From Flavobacteriaceae bacterium (GTDB lineage Bacteria; Bacteroidota; Bacteroidia; Flavobacteriales; Flavobacteriaceae), in NCBI GenBank assembly GCA_947457615.1, contig CANGWK010000004.1, positions 62,001 to 126,000 of the forward strand: DNA of 64,000 nt, in the 5' to 3' direction. The notes beneath the pieces are model-generated. The model was given only the letters and a program-made list of their open reading frames with translations. It searched no databases and was not told the origin of the DNA. The number at the start of each line of letters is the position of its first letter. The first letter of the stretch is position 1. The position numbers and the translations under genes were made by a program. Below, piece by piece: positions 10,106 through 20,111 of the stretch.

Positions 10106-11683
10106 CTAATGCCCTGCCTCTGCAGGATTTATTTTGTTTTGCCCTTTTTTGATTAAAAATATAATCGGAACACAAAATAAAAACAATACTCCAAGAGACA
10201 TAAATATATCCATGTATGACAAAACAGTGCTTTGTTTTAAAACCGAATAATCTAATACTTGATACGCTTTTTTTAAGGCTTCATTAGCGCTAAATCCTTT
10301 AGACATAAATCCTTTTTGGAGCATTAAAACTCGTTGCTGAACTTCAATACGGCTGCCGTCAAGATGCGCTAGTAAATCTACTCGGTGTTTTTGGGTATAA
10401 CGGGTTATGAATGTTGTGATAATTGCAATTCCAAACGACCCCCCAAGTTGTCGCATCATCCCTGTAAAAGCTGCCCCTTCGCCTATATTTTTCCCTTTTA
10501 GAGTAGAAAGCGATAGCGTAGTTATAGGAACAAAAAGTAATCCCATACCGATTCCTCTTAATATTAAAGGCCAAAAGAAATGTTCCTCGCCAGTATCCGG
10601 TGTCATGGCATCTCGCATCAAGAAGGTGAAGAGAAAGAAAATTACAAAACCCAAACCAACCATATAGCCTTGTGGAATACCTCTTTGTATCATTTTACCA
10701 ATAAATGGCATCATAAAAGCGGTTGTAATTGATCCGGGAATTAATAATAATCCGGCATCGGTTGCTGTCCATCCTAAAATGGATTGTGTGTAAATTGGAA
10801 TTATAAGTGTGGAGCCGTAAAGCCCAAATCCTAAAATGAATGACATGAGGATTCCGATTCTTAAATTTCCATCTTTTAGAACACTTAAATTTACAATTGG
10901 AAATTTATAACTTAATTCCCTCCAAACGAATGCCAACAATCCAAACAAAGAAACAACACTCAAAATTAAAATTAAATTATCATTGAACCAATCGTCTTGC
11001 TGCCCGTGTTCTAAAACAAATTGCAATGAACCAATAAAGGACGCCAAGAAAAATATCCCCCACCAATCTACTTGATTTGCTTTTAGTTTTTCTCCGTATT
11101 TAGGACTTCTAACAAAACTTAAAGTAAGAATTGTTGCTACAATTCCGATAGGAATATTTATGTAAAAAATAAAAGGCCATGAAAAGTGATCCACAATATA
11201 GCCTCCTAATGGCGGTCCTAATGTTGGTCCAACAATAACTCCCATTCCGTAAATAGCTTGCGCCATTCCTCGTTTCGCTGCAGGGTAGCTTTCGGTAATT
11301 ATGGTTTGAGCAGTTACTAACAAAGCACCTCCACCAAGACCTTGTATAAATCTAAAAGCAACTAATTCCCATATATTAGTGGCGTTTCCGCAAAGGAAAG
11401 ACGCTACCGTAAATAAAATGATGGAGAAGGCAAAGTAATTTCGTCTCCCGAATTGTTGTGATAACCAACTCGTCATAGGAATTACGATAACGTTGGCAAT
11501 TGCATAAGCTGTAATTACCCATGCCACATCCGTAAGTGTAGCACCAAGGCTGCCTCGCATGTTGGTAAGTGCCACATTTACAATAGTAGTATCTACAATC
11601 TCCAACAATGCACAAAGCACAGCTGTTATTGTAATAATAACCCTTCTGTAGCCATATTCTACTAAATCGTCTGCTTGTACCAT
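10106..11683 (-). CDS. DHA2-family MFS multidrug efflux transporter (EmrB-like)
   Basis: LCALLEIVDTTIVNVALTNMRGSLGAT, 14 TM-like segments, GPTLGPPLGGYIVD motif. Confidence 0.93.
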   Translation of the reverse strand: MVQADDLVEYGYRRVIITITAVLCALLEIVDTTIVNVALTNMRGSLGATLTDVAWVITAYAIANVIVIPMTSWLSQQFGRRNYFAFSIILFTVASFLCGNATNIWELVAFRFIQGLGGGALLVTAQTIITESYPAAKRGMAQAIYGMGVIVGPTLGPPLGGYIVDHFSWPFIFYINIPIGIVATILTLSFVRSPKYGEKLKANQVDWWGIFFLASFIGSLQFVLEHGQQDDWFNDNLILILSVVSLFGLLAFVWRELSYKFPIVNLSVLKDGNLRIGILMSFILGFGLYGSTLIIPIYTQSILGWTATDAGLLLIPGSITTAFMMPFIGKMIQRGIPQGYMVGLGFVIFFLFTFLMRDAMTPDTGEEHFFWPLILRGIGMGLLFVPITTLSLSTLKGKNIGEGAAFTGMMRQLGGSFGIAIITTFITRYTQKHRVDLLAHLDGSRIEVQQRVLMLQKGFMSKGFSANEALKKAYQVLDYSVLKQSTVLSYMDIFMSLGVLFLFCVPIIFLIKKGQNKINPAEAGH

Positions 11684-11761
11684 TTTTAATATTAGATTTT
11701 AAATTTTAGATAGGATTTACAGATTTTAAAATATTTAATTTCTGATATATAAAATTTAATA

Positions 11762-12841
11762 TTATTTTAAATGTACATCCACATCTACATTCATGCCTGG
11801 TCGAAGCAATTTTACTTTTTCGGCATCATTGTCCGCGTCAATTGCAATTTTAACAGGCAAACGTTGAATGGTTTTTACAAAATTACCCGTTGCATTATCT
11901 GGAGGTAAAATAGAAAATTTAGCACCTGTTGCGGGAGAAAAACTAGTAATAGTTCCTTTAAATTCAGTGTCAGGATAAGCATCTGCTTTAATGATTACTT
12001 TTTGTCCAATCACCATTTTGTTCAATTGGGTTTCCTTAAAATTAGCAGTAACCCACGCTTCCGAATTGTTAATGATGTAAAACAAAGATTGCCCCGGCTG
12101 AATAAACTGTCCTGGTTGAATTGCAATTTTTGAAACTTGCCCGTCAATTGCGGCCGTAACCACGGTATAATCTGAATTTAATTTTGCAGCATCCAGCATT
12201 GCTTGCGCTCTTTTTATATTTGCAGCAGCAACATCAGCTTGCTTGTTAGAAACATTCGTTCTTGCAGCCGCAACATTTTTTTGAAAAGAACTTGCTTTTT
12301 GTTGTTCTTGCAAAATACGCAATTGGCTTTGTGCTTCTAGTTTGGTTGCCTCTGCTTGCTCGTATTGTTGTTTAGTAATGGTATGATTTTTGTAAAGATT
12401 TGCATATCTGTCAAAATCATTAGCTGCACGATTCAATCTAATTTTGGCTGTTTCTATAGTGCCACCAGCCGATTGCATGTTTGCATCCGAAACCGAAACA
12501 TTTGCTTGTGCGGTTCCAATATCTGCTTTAGAAGCCTCGTAACTTCCCTCTGCAGATATTAAAGCTGCCTTAGCGTCTTCTATTTTTACTAAATAATCTT
12601 TGTTGTCAATAGTAAACAAAGTATCCCCTTTTTTAACAAAATCATTATCTTTTACATAAATTTTAGTTACATAACCTGAAACTCTAGGAATAATAGGATT
12701 CATGTTTTTTTCAATTTGAGCATCATCAGTCGTTTCATGCTCTAGAGAATGTAAATACTTATAGGCACCATAAGATCCTCCAACAAGTATTAATGCTGCA
12801 AAAATGAAAATAAATTTAGTATTAGTTTTTTTCTTTTCCAT
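11762..12841 (-). CDS. HlyD/EmrA membrane fusion protein
   Basis: N-terminal TM, TTDDAQIEKNMNPIIPRVSGYVTKIYVKDND, lipoyl-like halves and coiled coil. Confidence 0.93.
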   Translation of the reverse strand: MEKKKTNTKFIFIFAALILVGGSYGAYKYLHSLEHETTDDAQIEKNMNPIIPRVSGYVTKIYVKDNDFVKKGDTLFTIDNKDYLVKIEDAKAALISAEGSYEASKADIGTAQANVSVSDANMQSAGGTIETAKIRLNRAANDFDRYANLYKNHTITKQQYEQAEATKLEAQSQLRILQEQQKASSFQKNVAAARTNVSNKQADVAAANIKRAQAMLDAAKLNSDYTVVTAAIDGQVSKIAIQPGQFIQPGQSLFYIINNSEAWVTANFKETQLNKMVIGQKVIIKADAYPDTEFKGTITSFSPATGAKFSILPPDNATGNFVKTIQRLPVKIAIDADNDAEKVKLLRPGMNVDVDVHLK

Positions 12842-12848
12842 GTTGTTA

Positions 12849-14159
12849 TTATTTAGTAGTAGATAAATTGAATGAATTAATTAATTTTCCAGATGCGAAT
12901 TGTAGTTGGTAGTATTTTAAGGCAATATCTGCTTGACAGAGCGACAAGTTTATCTTGCTTTGTAATTGTTGAACGTCGGCTTCTAATAAATCGTTTGTAT
13001 TAGCTAAACTGTTATCGTATTTGTCTTTTATGATTCTGTAATTTTCACTTGATTGTTCCAATGCCAAGGAGTATACTTTGTTTTGCTTTAAAGAAAGCGC
13101 ATAGTTTTCTTGTGCTTGTTGGGTTTCTTCATTTATTTTGTCCGATAAAATTGCAATTGCCTGTTTGGTTTGTTCGGTTTTACTTTTAGCAAGTTCCACT
13201 TCTTTTCCATTTTTAAAAATAGAAGATAAATCGTAGCTAAAACCAACTCCAAAGTTCATGGCGTTACTAACTGAAATCACATTTTTTAAATCTAAAGCAA
13301 TATATCCGCCAGTTAATGCAAGAGAAGGGTAGTAGCCAGCTTTAGCAATTTTAATTCCTGCTTCGGATGCTTTTTGTTGGAAGGATAAAGCTTCTAAATC
13401 GTTTCGGGTAGCGCTAGTAGTAAGTAATTGGTTTTTAGCCATGTCACTTTTTACAGTTTCAATATCAATATCTATAATAGTATTTTCTGGTAAATGAAGC
13501 AAAGTTGCCAATTGGAAGTTAACCACATTTACGTTTTTCACGGCGGTTGCCATCGAAAGTTCCAAGTTAGATTCTTGTAATTGGGCTTTTAATAAATCGT
13601 TTTTTGCTAATAATCCATTATCTACCATAGCCGAAAAGTCTTTGGTGCGTTGTTGGGCACTTTTTATATTCTCATTCAGCAACTTAACCATCTCCTGCGA
13701 TTTGAATAGATTTGCAAACAATTCAACTACTTCAAGTGCAAGTCTTTCTTTAGTATGGGTTGCTGTAAAACCCTGTGCTTGATACAAATTTTCAGAAGCA
13801 GCAATGCTGTTTTTTAATTTAAATCCACTAAAAATAGGCATCGAAACATTGGCTTGGCCGAGAAGTAATTGACTTACATCAAGTCCGTTTCCAGATCCAC
13901 CCAAATGTGAATTAACTTTGGCTCCTGCCAGTCTCAAGTATTGCCCCGAAACTTTTACGGATGGGTACTGGTTATTTTTCATAGTTTCCATTTCCAGTTT
14001 GGAAGTAGCAACTTTGGTGTTTGCCAAAACCGCTTCATTACTGTTAGTGACAACTATGGAAACCCCCTCTTTTAGCGACATTATTTTTCTATTTTGAGCG
14101 TTTATTAAAGCGCTTCCGAAAAGAGCAAACAGTAATAATGCAATTGATTTAGTCTTCAT
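12849..14159 (-). CDS. TolC-family outer membrane efflux protein
   Basis: Signal peptide plus TolC-type helical repeats; operon position after EmrA/EmrB-like genes. Confidence 0.9.
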   Translation of the reverse strand: MKTKSIALLLFALFGSALINAQNRKIMSLKEGVSIVVTNSNEAVLANTKVATSKLEMETMKNNQYPSVKVSGQYLRLAGAKVNSHLGGSGNGLDVSQLLLGQANVSMPIFSGFKLKNSIAASENLYQAQGFTATHTKERLALEVVELFANLFKSQEMVKLLNENIKSAQQRTKDFSAMVDNGLLAKNDLLKAQLQESNLELSMATAVKNVNVVNFQLATLLHLPENTIIDIDIETVKSDMAKNQLLTTSATRNDLEALSFQQKASEAGIKIAKAGYYPSLALTGGYIALDLKNVISVSNAMNFGVGFSYDLSSIFKNGKEVELAKSKTEQTKQAIAILSDKINEETQQAQENYALSLKQNKVYSLALEQSSENYRIIKDKYDNSLANTNDLLEADVQQLQSKINLSLCQADIALKYYQLQFASGKLINSFNLSTTK

Positions 14160-14769
14160 ATATAAGTAGAGCTTTAATGGTTTTCTGTATGTGTTTTGTT
14201 AATTCGTCTGCAATGTAATTTTCATATTTTTCATCCGAATCTAAATGTAATAAATCTTGAAAATAATGTTTGTTCAAATGAAAATGGGTTGTTGTTCCAA
14301 TTATTATTGGCGGAATTAATGCTATATTTACATTAGGTTGAAAAAGGCCTTGTAATTGTCCCTCAATAATAATATTCTCTAATAATTTTAAGTTATTCTT
14401 TTTTACTTGATTAAAAGGATCTAAGTTGATTTCTCTTTTGGTAGAAGTAACTTCAAAATGTAAAATCTGATAAATACACCGATTGGAATTTATTAATTGT
14501 ATGTAATATTCAATTAACTTATCTATTTTTTCAATAGGGGAGATTTCCTCTATAGAAAGTGATTCTAAATGTAATTGCATTCCTGAAATCCGATACAGCA
14601 CTAAAGCCTCTAAAAGTTTTTCTTTAGAACCAAAATAATAAGAAATCATCGCCACATTTATATGCGCAATTTTAGCAATTTCTCTTACTGAAGTTCCATT
14701 AAAACCTTCTTCGGCAAAGAGATGCTCAGCCACCAAAAGAATCTCAATTTGTTTCTCATTAAATTCCAT
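14149..14769 (-). CDS. TetR/AcrR transcriptional regulator
   Basis: N-terminal HTH LFAEEGFNGTSVREIAKIAHINVAMISYYFGSKEKLLEAL; overlaps the TolC gene by 11 bp. Confidence 0.95.
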   Translation of the reverse strand: MEFNEKQIEILLVAEHLFAEEGFNGTSVREIAKIAHINVAMISYYFGSKEKLLEALVLYRISGMQLHLESLSIEEISPIEKIDKLIEYYIQLINSNRCIYQILHFEVTSTKREINLDPFNQVKKNNLKLLENIIIEGQLQGLFQPNVNIALIPPIIIGTTTHFHLNKHYFQDLLHLDSDEKYENYIADELTKHIQKTIKALLIYED

Positions 14770-14797
14770 AGGAAAATAAATTTTCTAAGTCGCAAAA

Positions 14798-14831
14798 TTA
14801 AACAATTGTTTAAATTAAACAATTGTTTAAA
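14798..14831. promoter_or_regulatory. Two tandem palindromic operators for the TetR gene
   Basis: ttaaacaattgtttaaa is repeated perfectly at 14798-14814 and 14815-14831, 29 bp upstream of the TetR start codon. Confidence 0.75.
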
Positions 14832-15001
14832 TTGAAATTAACGATTTATTAACGTATTTTTTGATATAGACAATATCTATAGTATACGTTTAACTTATTT
14901 AAATTCAGATTTATAAACTAATTTATATAAATAATTAGTTTAATTAATATAAAATTAAAAGTTGTGAAAAAAAATAGTAAAATTTAAAATAATAGAGTAA
15001 A

Positions 15002-15571
15002 TTAATCCTGAATCCAATTAGCTAAAATAGTTTTCCCTAGTGGTGTTAGGATGCTTTCAGGATGAAACTGAACCCCTTTTACATTGAATATTTTGTGTCG
15101 AATTGACATTATTTCATTCTTGTCAGACAGTGAAGTAATTTCTAATTGTTCAGGGAAATTAATAGGGTCTATTGCCCACGAATGGTATCTGCCGACTTCA
15201 ATTTGAAGAGGTAAATTGCTAAACAAAGATTCTGTGGGGCTGGTTATCTTGATTATAGAGCTTACGCCATGAAAAACATTTTCTAAATTCAATAGTTTTG
15301 CTCCAAACGCTTCTCCAATGGCTTGGTGACCTAGGCAAATTCCAAGTATTTTTTTAGTAGAAGCATAGGTTTTGATAACATCTAGTAATAATCCTGATTC
15401 TGAAGGAGTTCCTGGGCCTGGAGAAAGTATTATTGCATCAAAATACTGGAGTTCTTCTATTTCAAATTCATCGTTTCTAAGAACTACAATTTCGCAATTT
15501 AGTTCTTCTAGATAATGAACTAGATTGAAAGTAAAACTATCGTAATTGTCTATGAGAACCATTTTTTTCAT
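15002..15571 (-). CDS. Glutamine amidotransferase, anthranilate/aminodeoxychorismate synthase component II
   Basis: MVLIDNYDSFTFNLVHYLEEL, LSPGPGTP, GICLGHQAI, GVQFHPESI. Start set at ATG 15571 (MKKMVLIDNYD) rather than 15607 because a TATATTTG box sits just upstream. Confidence 0.93.
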   Translation of the reverse strand: MKKMVLIDNYDSFTFNLVHYLEELNCEIVVLRNDEFEIEELQYFDAIILSPGPGTPSESGLLLDVIKTYASTKKILGICLGHQAIGEAFGAKLLNLENVFHGVSSIIKITSPTESLFSNLPLQIEVGRYHSWAIDPINFPEQLEITSLSDKNEIMSIRHKIFNVKGVQFHPESILTPLGKTILANWIQD

Positions 15572-15663
15572 TAGGCAAATATAATATAACTCACAATTGA
15601 ATAACATAAAAAAAACCTTAAAGATTTCTCCTTAAGGTTGTAATAGTAGATAACAGAAAGTCA

Positions 15664-16227
15664 TTAAAACTTTAAGTTCACATTTAATTCAAACTCATCT
15701 GCAATAGCTTTATCTCCTAGGCTGTCAAAAAAGCTTCCAGAACCATATTTGATGCCAAATTTAGTTCGGTCAATTTTCAAGGTAGTATTTGCATTAGCAC
15801 CTTTAACGTTAATTGTAAAATTAATTGGAGCAGTTACATCTTTTAAGGTTAAATCTCCAGTTACATTGTAAATACCATTTCCTTTGTCAGCAATTTTTTT
15901 GAAAACCAATTTAGAAGTTTGGAATTTTTCAGTACCAAAGAAATCTTCTGATTTTAAATGACCATTAAGACTCATTTGAGAATCACCAGTCAAATCAGTA
16001 GCAGTTAAACTTGTCATATCTACTGCAAATGATCCTCCTGTTAATTTTTTTCCTTTAAAAATTAAGTTTCCTTCTTTCAAGTTAATAGTTCCGTTGTGTT
16101 GTCCAGTAACTTTTTTTCCTATCCAAGCGATGTTACTTTTAGCAACGTCTACTTTTTTTAATTGTGCGCTAGCAATGGTAGATACAGTTACTAATAATGC
16201 AATTGCGATTGTCTTTAAATTTTTCAT
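15664..16227 (-). CDS. YceI family protein
   Basis: Signal peptide; VDVAKSNIAWIGKKVTGQHNGTINLKEG...SFAVDMTSL. Confidence 0.92.
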   Translation of the reverse strand: MKNLKTIAIALLVTVSTIASAQLKKVDVAKSNIAWIGKKVTGQHNGTINLKEGNLIFKGKKLTGGSFAVDMTSLTATDLTGDSQMSLNGHLKSEDFFGTEKFQTSKLVFKKIADKGNGIYNVTGDLTLKDVTAPINFTINVKGANANTTLKIDRTKFGIKYGSGSFFDSLGDKAIADEFELNVNLKF

Positions 16228-16246
16228 TTTTCTTAATTATTTGGGG

Positions 16247-16879
16247 TTAAATAGTAATAAATAAATCTTCGTTTGATTTTCTAACTTTTGCATAATGTTG
16301 CGTAGCGTCTTCTTCATGACGGTAACCAATAGGAGCAACCAAAGAAGCATTTAGGTTTAATTTATCTAAACCTAAAATCTCGTTGTATTTAGCAGGAATG
16401 AATCCTTCCATAGGAGTTACATCAATTTTTAATTCGGCAGCAGCATTTAAAAGATTGCTCAAAGCAATATAAGTTTGTTTTGCATTCCAAATTGGTTTAA
16501 CCTCTTCAGGAATGTTACTGATAGCACCTTTCATGTAATCGCCATAACCGTCTAAAGCGCCTTGAGGTAAGTTTCTTGTTACAACTGCATTATCTAAATA
16601 AGCATCAACATCAGCTGCAGTTGCTGTAGTTTGGTTAGCAAAAACCAATAAATGGGAAGCCTCAGTTACTTGAGTTTGACCCCAAGATGCTTCTTGTAAT
16701 TTTGCTCTAACTTCTGGATTTTCTACAATAATTACTTTGTATAATTGCAATCCGAAAGAAGAAGCAGACAAGCTAATTGCTTCTTTTAAAGTGGCTAAAT
16801 CTTCGGCAGATACCTTCTTAGAAGTATCGAATTTTTTAGTAGCATAACGCCATTTGGCATTTTCATTAAATTGACTCAT
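16247..16879 (-). CDS. NAD(P)H-dependent nitroreductase-family oxidoreductase
   Basis: WRYATKKFDTSKKVSAEDLATLKEAISLSASSFGLQLYKVIIVENPEVR, NfsB-like. Confidence 0.9.
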   Translation of the reverse strand: MSQFNENAKWRYATKKFDTSKKVSAEDLATLKEAISLSASSFGLQLYKVIIVENPEVRAKLQEASWGQTQVTEASHLLVFANQTTATAADVDAYLDNAVVTRNLPQGALDGYGDYMKGAISNIPEEVKPIWNAKQTYIALSNLLNAAAELKIDVTPMEGFIPAKYNEILGLDKLNLNASLVAPIGYRHEEDATQHYAKVRKSNEDLFITI

Positions 16880-16886
16880 TTTAAAT

Positions 16887-17345
16887 TTATTTTAAGGTTC
16901 TATATTTTTCTAAAAGCGTAATTAATTGTTCTTTTTCGGAGGAAGATAAGTTTGCTGCAAATAAATCTTCGTGTTCCATTATTTTTGGATCTAAAATAGA
17001 AAGAAGGTCTAAACCTTTTTCGGTGATAAGAACTTCAATTTTTCTTCTATTTTCTGGACAAACTTCTCGGGTTACAAGCCCTTTCAATAAAAGTTTGTCT
17101 ATCAATCTAGTAGTATTACTATTTTTAGACAACATTCGTTCTTGAATGATACACATGTTGGCAGGGCATCCTTTTTGACCTCTTAAAATCCGTAACACAT
17201 TATATTGTTCACTAGATAAATCATAAGGCTTTATGAGCTCGTTAAATTTATCACCAATTACGTTTTGAGTGTAATAAATATTTAAGATGATTTTTTTAGA
17301 ATCTTCTAGGTTACTATTCGTTTTTATTACATCTTCAATTTTCAT
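16887..17345 (-). CDS. MarR family transcriptional regulator
   Basis: Winged-HTH pattern LSSEQYNVLRILRGQKGCPANMCIIQERMLSKNSNTTRLIDKLLLKGLVTREVCPENRRK. Start placed at internal MKIEDV (17345). Confidence 0.9.
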   Translation of the reverse strand: MKIEDVIKTNSNLEDSKKIILNIYYTQNVIGDKFNELIKPYDLSSEQYNVLRILRGQKGCPANMCIIQERMLSKNSNTTRLIDKLLLKGLVTREVCPENRRKIEVLITEKGLDLLSILDPKIMEHEDLFAANLSSSEKEQLITLLEKYRTLK

Positions 17346-17494
17346 GATGGAACGTGAAATAATTTGATTACAAATATAATTCATTTTTATTTGTATATAC
17401 AAATGTTATGTTATTTTTTTGTTAACTTAATTTTGAATAAGGCATTTATACAAGTGAAAAAAATTAGTTAATTTTGAAAAAAAATAAAAAAATC

Positions 17495-17809
17495 ATGAAT
17501 TTATCTCAAGAAGATTGGGCTTCACGTTTAGCAGATGACTCCAATGCAGCAGTATTAGATGTTAGAACAGAAGACGAATGGCAGGACGGAATAATTCCCG
17601 GAGCAATATTAAACGATATTTATAAAGGGCAAGGTTTTATTTACCGTTTAGAAGAATTAGATAAGACCAAAAATTATTATGTTTATTGCAAAGCAGGCGG
17701 AAGAAGTGCTCAAGCTTGCTCAATAATGAATCAAATGGGATTTGAAACTACCTATAATTTAGAAGGGGGTATGATGCACTGGGAAGGCGCTGTGGTTGCT
17801 CCAGAATAA
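17495..17809 (+). CDS. Rhodanese-like domain protein
   Basis: VLDVRTEDEWQDGIIPGA, YCKAGGRSAQACSIM. ATG at 17495 preferred over the TTG at 17474. Confidence 0.92.
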   Translation: MNLSQEDWASRLADDSNAAVLDVRTEDEWQDGIIPGAILNDIYKGQGFIYRLEELDKTKNYYVYCKAGGRSAQACSIMNQMGFETTYNLEGGMMHWEGAVVAPE

Positions 17810-17819
17810 GTACTCAATA

Positions 17820-17860
17820 AAAAACCTCAAGCCTAATAAAATATAAGGTTGAGGTTTTTA
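17820..17860. terminator. Terminator after rhodanese gene
   Basis: aaaaacctcaagcct...aaggttgaggttttta inverted repeat. Confidence 0.7.
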
Positions 17861-17942
17861 TTTGTGGAGCAGAGAGGAGTTATCTCGAACTATTTTGAGT
17901 TAGATTTACGGACTTTATTGAATATTAAACTCTAAATTTAAA

Positions 17943-18893
17943 TTACAATTTTCCGACCCATTTGCTGATTTCATCAAGAATATCATTAAAGTTGGGTTGC
18001 CCTTTATAGTATAATGCAGCTGTCTTTTTAAAGCGTTCCGTAAATCGTTTCCTAAGTTCGGGGTTGTTTAGTAAGAACGCTTCGTTATTAGCAATTGGTA
18101 ACTCATAGTCCTTATTTGGAAAGCGCTCTATTTTGTGTTTCTTATATTCTTCTGTACCAATGAATGTTTTTACTTTTTCCTCTTTGAGTAGCCAATAGAC
18201 ATCATAGTATTGCCTCATTAAATTTTGTTTTTCTACTTTTTCTTCTTGTTCTTGTCTGAATTTGGTGGCAATTGTTTGTAATTTTTCAACAAAAGTGTAG
18301 CCAGGGTGATAACATATTATGTCAATAGCACGATTGTCTATTATGGATACTTTCTGTTGAATGGCTTTGTCATAAGCCCATGATGATATTGTTTTTTTGT
18401 TGTTTGGTGTTACAGTGTCAAATCCTACTTCTAATAAAATACCTTCTTTGACCCCTTCAATAACATCTGTACTATTTTCATAATGTAGTCTTATGCCACC
18501 ACTTCGGTATTGTTTTAAGTCGTCAAATTCTTTATCTCGCGTTACCGATAAGATGCCATTTATGTCAATTTCTTTAGCCAACCCGTCGTAAAAGTTTTTT
18601 CTTTTTTGAATGTTATTTGGGTTATTATTATTTGGATTTTCATTAATTTCCATTTCAGTTGGTTGCTTGATATGGATGTCGATGTCTTCGGAAAATCTAT
18701 GAATTATTCCGTAGCCTTTGGATAGTGATGTGCCTCCTTTGAGTTCGAATTGATATCCTTGTTGTTTTAATCCATACAAAACATGCATAATCCAATAGTC
18801 TTTTTCTATAAGTCCTGGTTCAATATTTAATTCTGCTCCTACAATTCGTAGTAATTTATTAAACTCTTTGTGGTTATGTAAATAGTTAGACAT
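17943..18893 (-). CDS. AbiEii/AbiGii-type nucleotidyltransferase toxin
   Basis: LIEKDYWIMHVLYGL, FELKGGTSLSKGYGIIHRFSEDIDIHI: nucleotidyltransferase motif GGTSLSKG...SEDID as in AbiEii family proteins. Confidence 0.88.
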   Translation of the reverse strand: MSNYLHNHKEFNKLLRIVGAELNIEPGLIEKDYWIMHVLYGLKQQGYQFELKGGTSLSKGYGIIHRFSEDIDIHIKQPTEMEINENPNNNNPNNIQKRKNFYDGLAKEIDINGILSVTRDKEFDDLKQYRSGGIRLHYENSTDVIEGVKEGILLEVGFDTVTPNNKKTISSWAYDKAIQQKVSIIDNRAIDIICYHPGYTFVEKLQTIATKFRQEQEEKVEKQNLMRQYYDVYWLLKEEKVKTFIGTEEYKKHKIERFPNKDYELPIANNEAFLLNNPELRKRFTERFKKTAALYYKGQPNFNDILDEISKWVGKL

Positions 18894-19470
18894 TTTGACC
18901 TGTTAAAAAGGGTTCTAGTGTTTTTTTTGTTTTTATACTTCCGTATTCTTGAAGTGTTTTTTTTAGTTTTTTGTTATCCATAGTTTTTGCTTTGGAGAGT
19001 ACTTTTAAAACTACTTCTTTTGAATCTTCGGCAAGCTGGTCTATGTTGTTTAATAGGTCTACCAGAAGAAATTCTTGTGAGACTTTGTTTGGAAAATGTG
19101 GTTTTACTCTAAATGAAAATGTTTTTCCACCTAGTTTAAAGTCACCATGACGTTTGTGATTGTATACGGTTTTTTGGTTGTAAAGTTGAGTAGTTCCAAC
19201 TCCTAGTGTATTATAAGCATTTAAAGAAGTAACCAAGAAACGATTATCTTTCAGAAAAGAACGCACTAATACTTCTTCTTCCGGAGGTGTTTCTCCAAAA
19301 ACAGATAAATTAGGAAAGTAATACAGCCCTTGTGAAAGCTTCTGTAAAGTGCCATCTTTCACCAATTCATCAAGATGACGGTCAACGGAAGTTGACCACA
19401 TAGACAAATCAGCTCTGCGGTATACTTTTCCTCGTGTTAAATGTTTTTTTAATTCTTGTAACTTGTTCAT
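18886..19470 (-). CDS. AbiEi-like / DUF6088-type antitoxin with winged HTH
   Basis: GKVYRRADLSMWSTSVDRHLDELVKDGTLQKLSQGLYYFPNLSVFGETPPEEEVLVRSFL; overlaps the downstream toxin by 8 bp. Confidence 0.8.
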   Translation of the reverse strand: MNKLQELKKHLTRGKVYRRADLSMWSTSVDRHLDELVKDGTLQKLSQGLYYFPNLSVFGETPPEEEVLVRSFLKDNRFLVTSLNAYNTLGVGTTQLYNQKTVYNHKRHGDFKLGGKTFSFRVKPHFPNKVSQEFLLVDLLNNIDQLAEDSKEVVLKVLSKAKTMDNKKLKKTLQEYGSIKTKKTLEPFLTGQNV

Positions 19471-19592
19471 AAAGCAAATTTAATAAATATAATCAAATTG
19501 CATGTATTTTAATTGAAAAATCATGCATATATTTTAAATTAAATAATTATTAGAAAATATATCAATATTTTTTCAATAGACAAAATAAAAAA

Positions 19593-19628
19593 AGTGGACA
19601 ATTATCGAAAAAAATCGAGTTGTCCACT
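19593..19628. terminator. Terminator downstream of tmRNA
   Basis: agtggacaa...ttgtccact with A/T tract, just beyond the tmRNA 3' end. Confidence 0.75.
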
Positions 19629-19632
19629 CTAG

Positions 19633-20028
19633 TGGAGTCGCCGAGAATCGAACTCGGGTCCAAACAAGCAATCAAAGAGCTTTCTACACGCTTATTTTCT
19701 GATTGAGTTTTCGTCATTTTGCAAGGCCAAAAACAGCCACAAAACACTTATCTCCTTAAATTTTCGTAACAGCTCCGAAGCTTTACTGTTCTTAGGTTCG
19801 TTTTTACGATTCACCTATACCGACCGCCACAAACCAAAGCTTTCGAGGTAAATCCTGCTTTCCTACCTGGTAGGAGCGTGGCTAATCTTACTATGATTCA
19901 GATTATGCAGCAAGAGCGTAGTTTCCTTCGCCGTTTATGTTTTTTGAAAATTGATATTTACGAGCCAAAATTCAATGCTCGACGTGCTTACTGTTCAATT
20001 CCACTCGCTGTCAAAACCAGTCGACCCC
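19633..20028 (-). ncRNA. ssrA: tmRNA (10Sa RNA)
   Basis: Minus strand starts GGGGTCGACTGGTTTTGACAGCGAGTGG and ends GAGTTCGATTCTCGGCGACTCCA. Tag ORF GGC GAA GGA AAC TAC GCT CTT GCT GCA TAA encodes GEGNYALAA. CCA not encoded. Confidence 0.96.
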
Positions 20029-20111
20029 ATTTCACAATCTTCATTACAAATACCGTGCCTGCAAATATACTCACAAATACAGATGCAATCCAATCTAATT
20101 TGTAAACAAAA

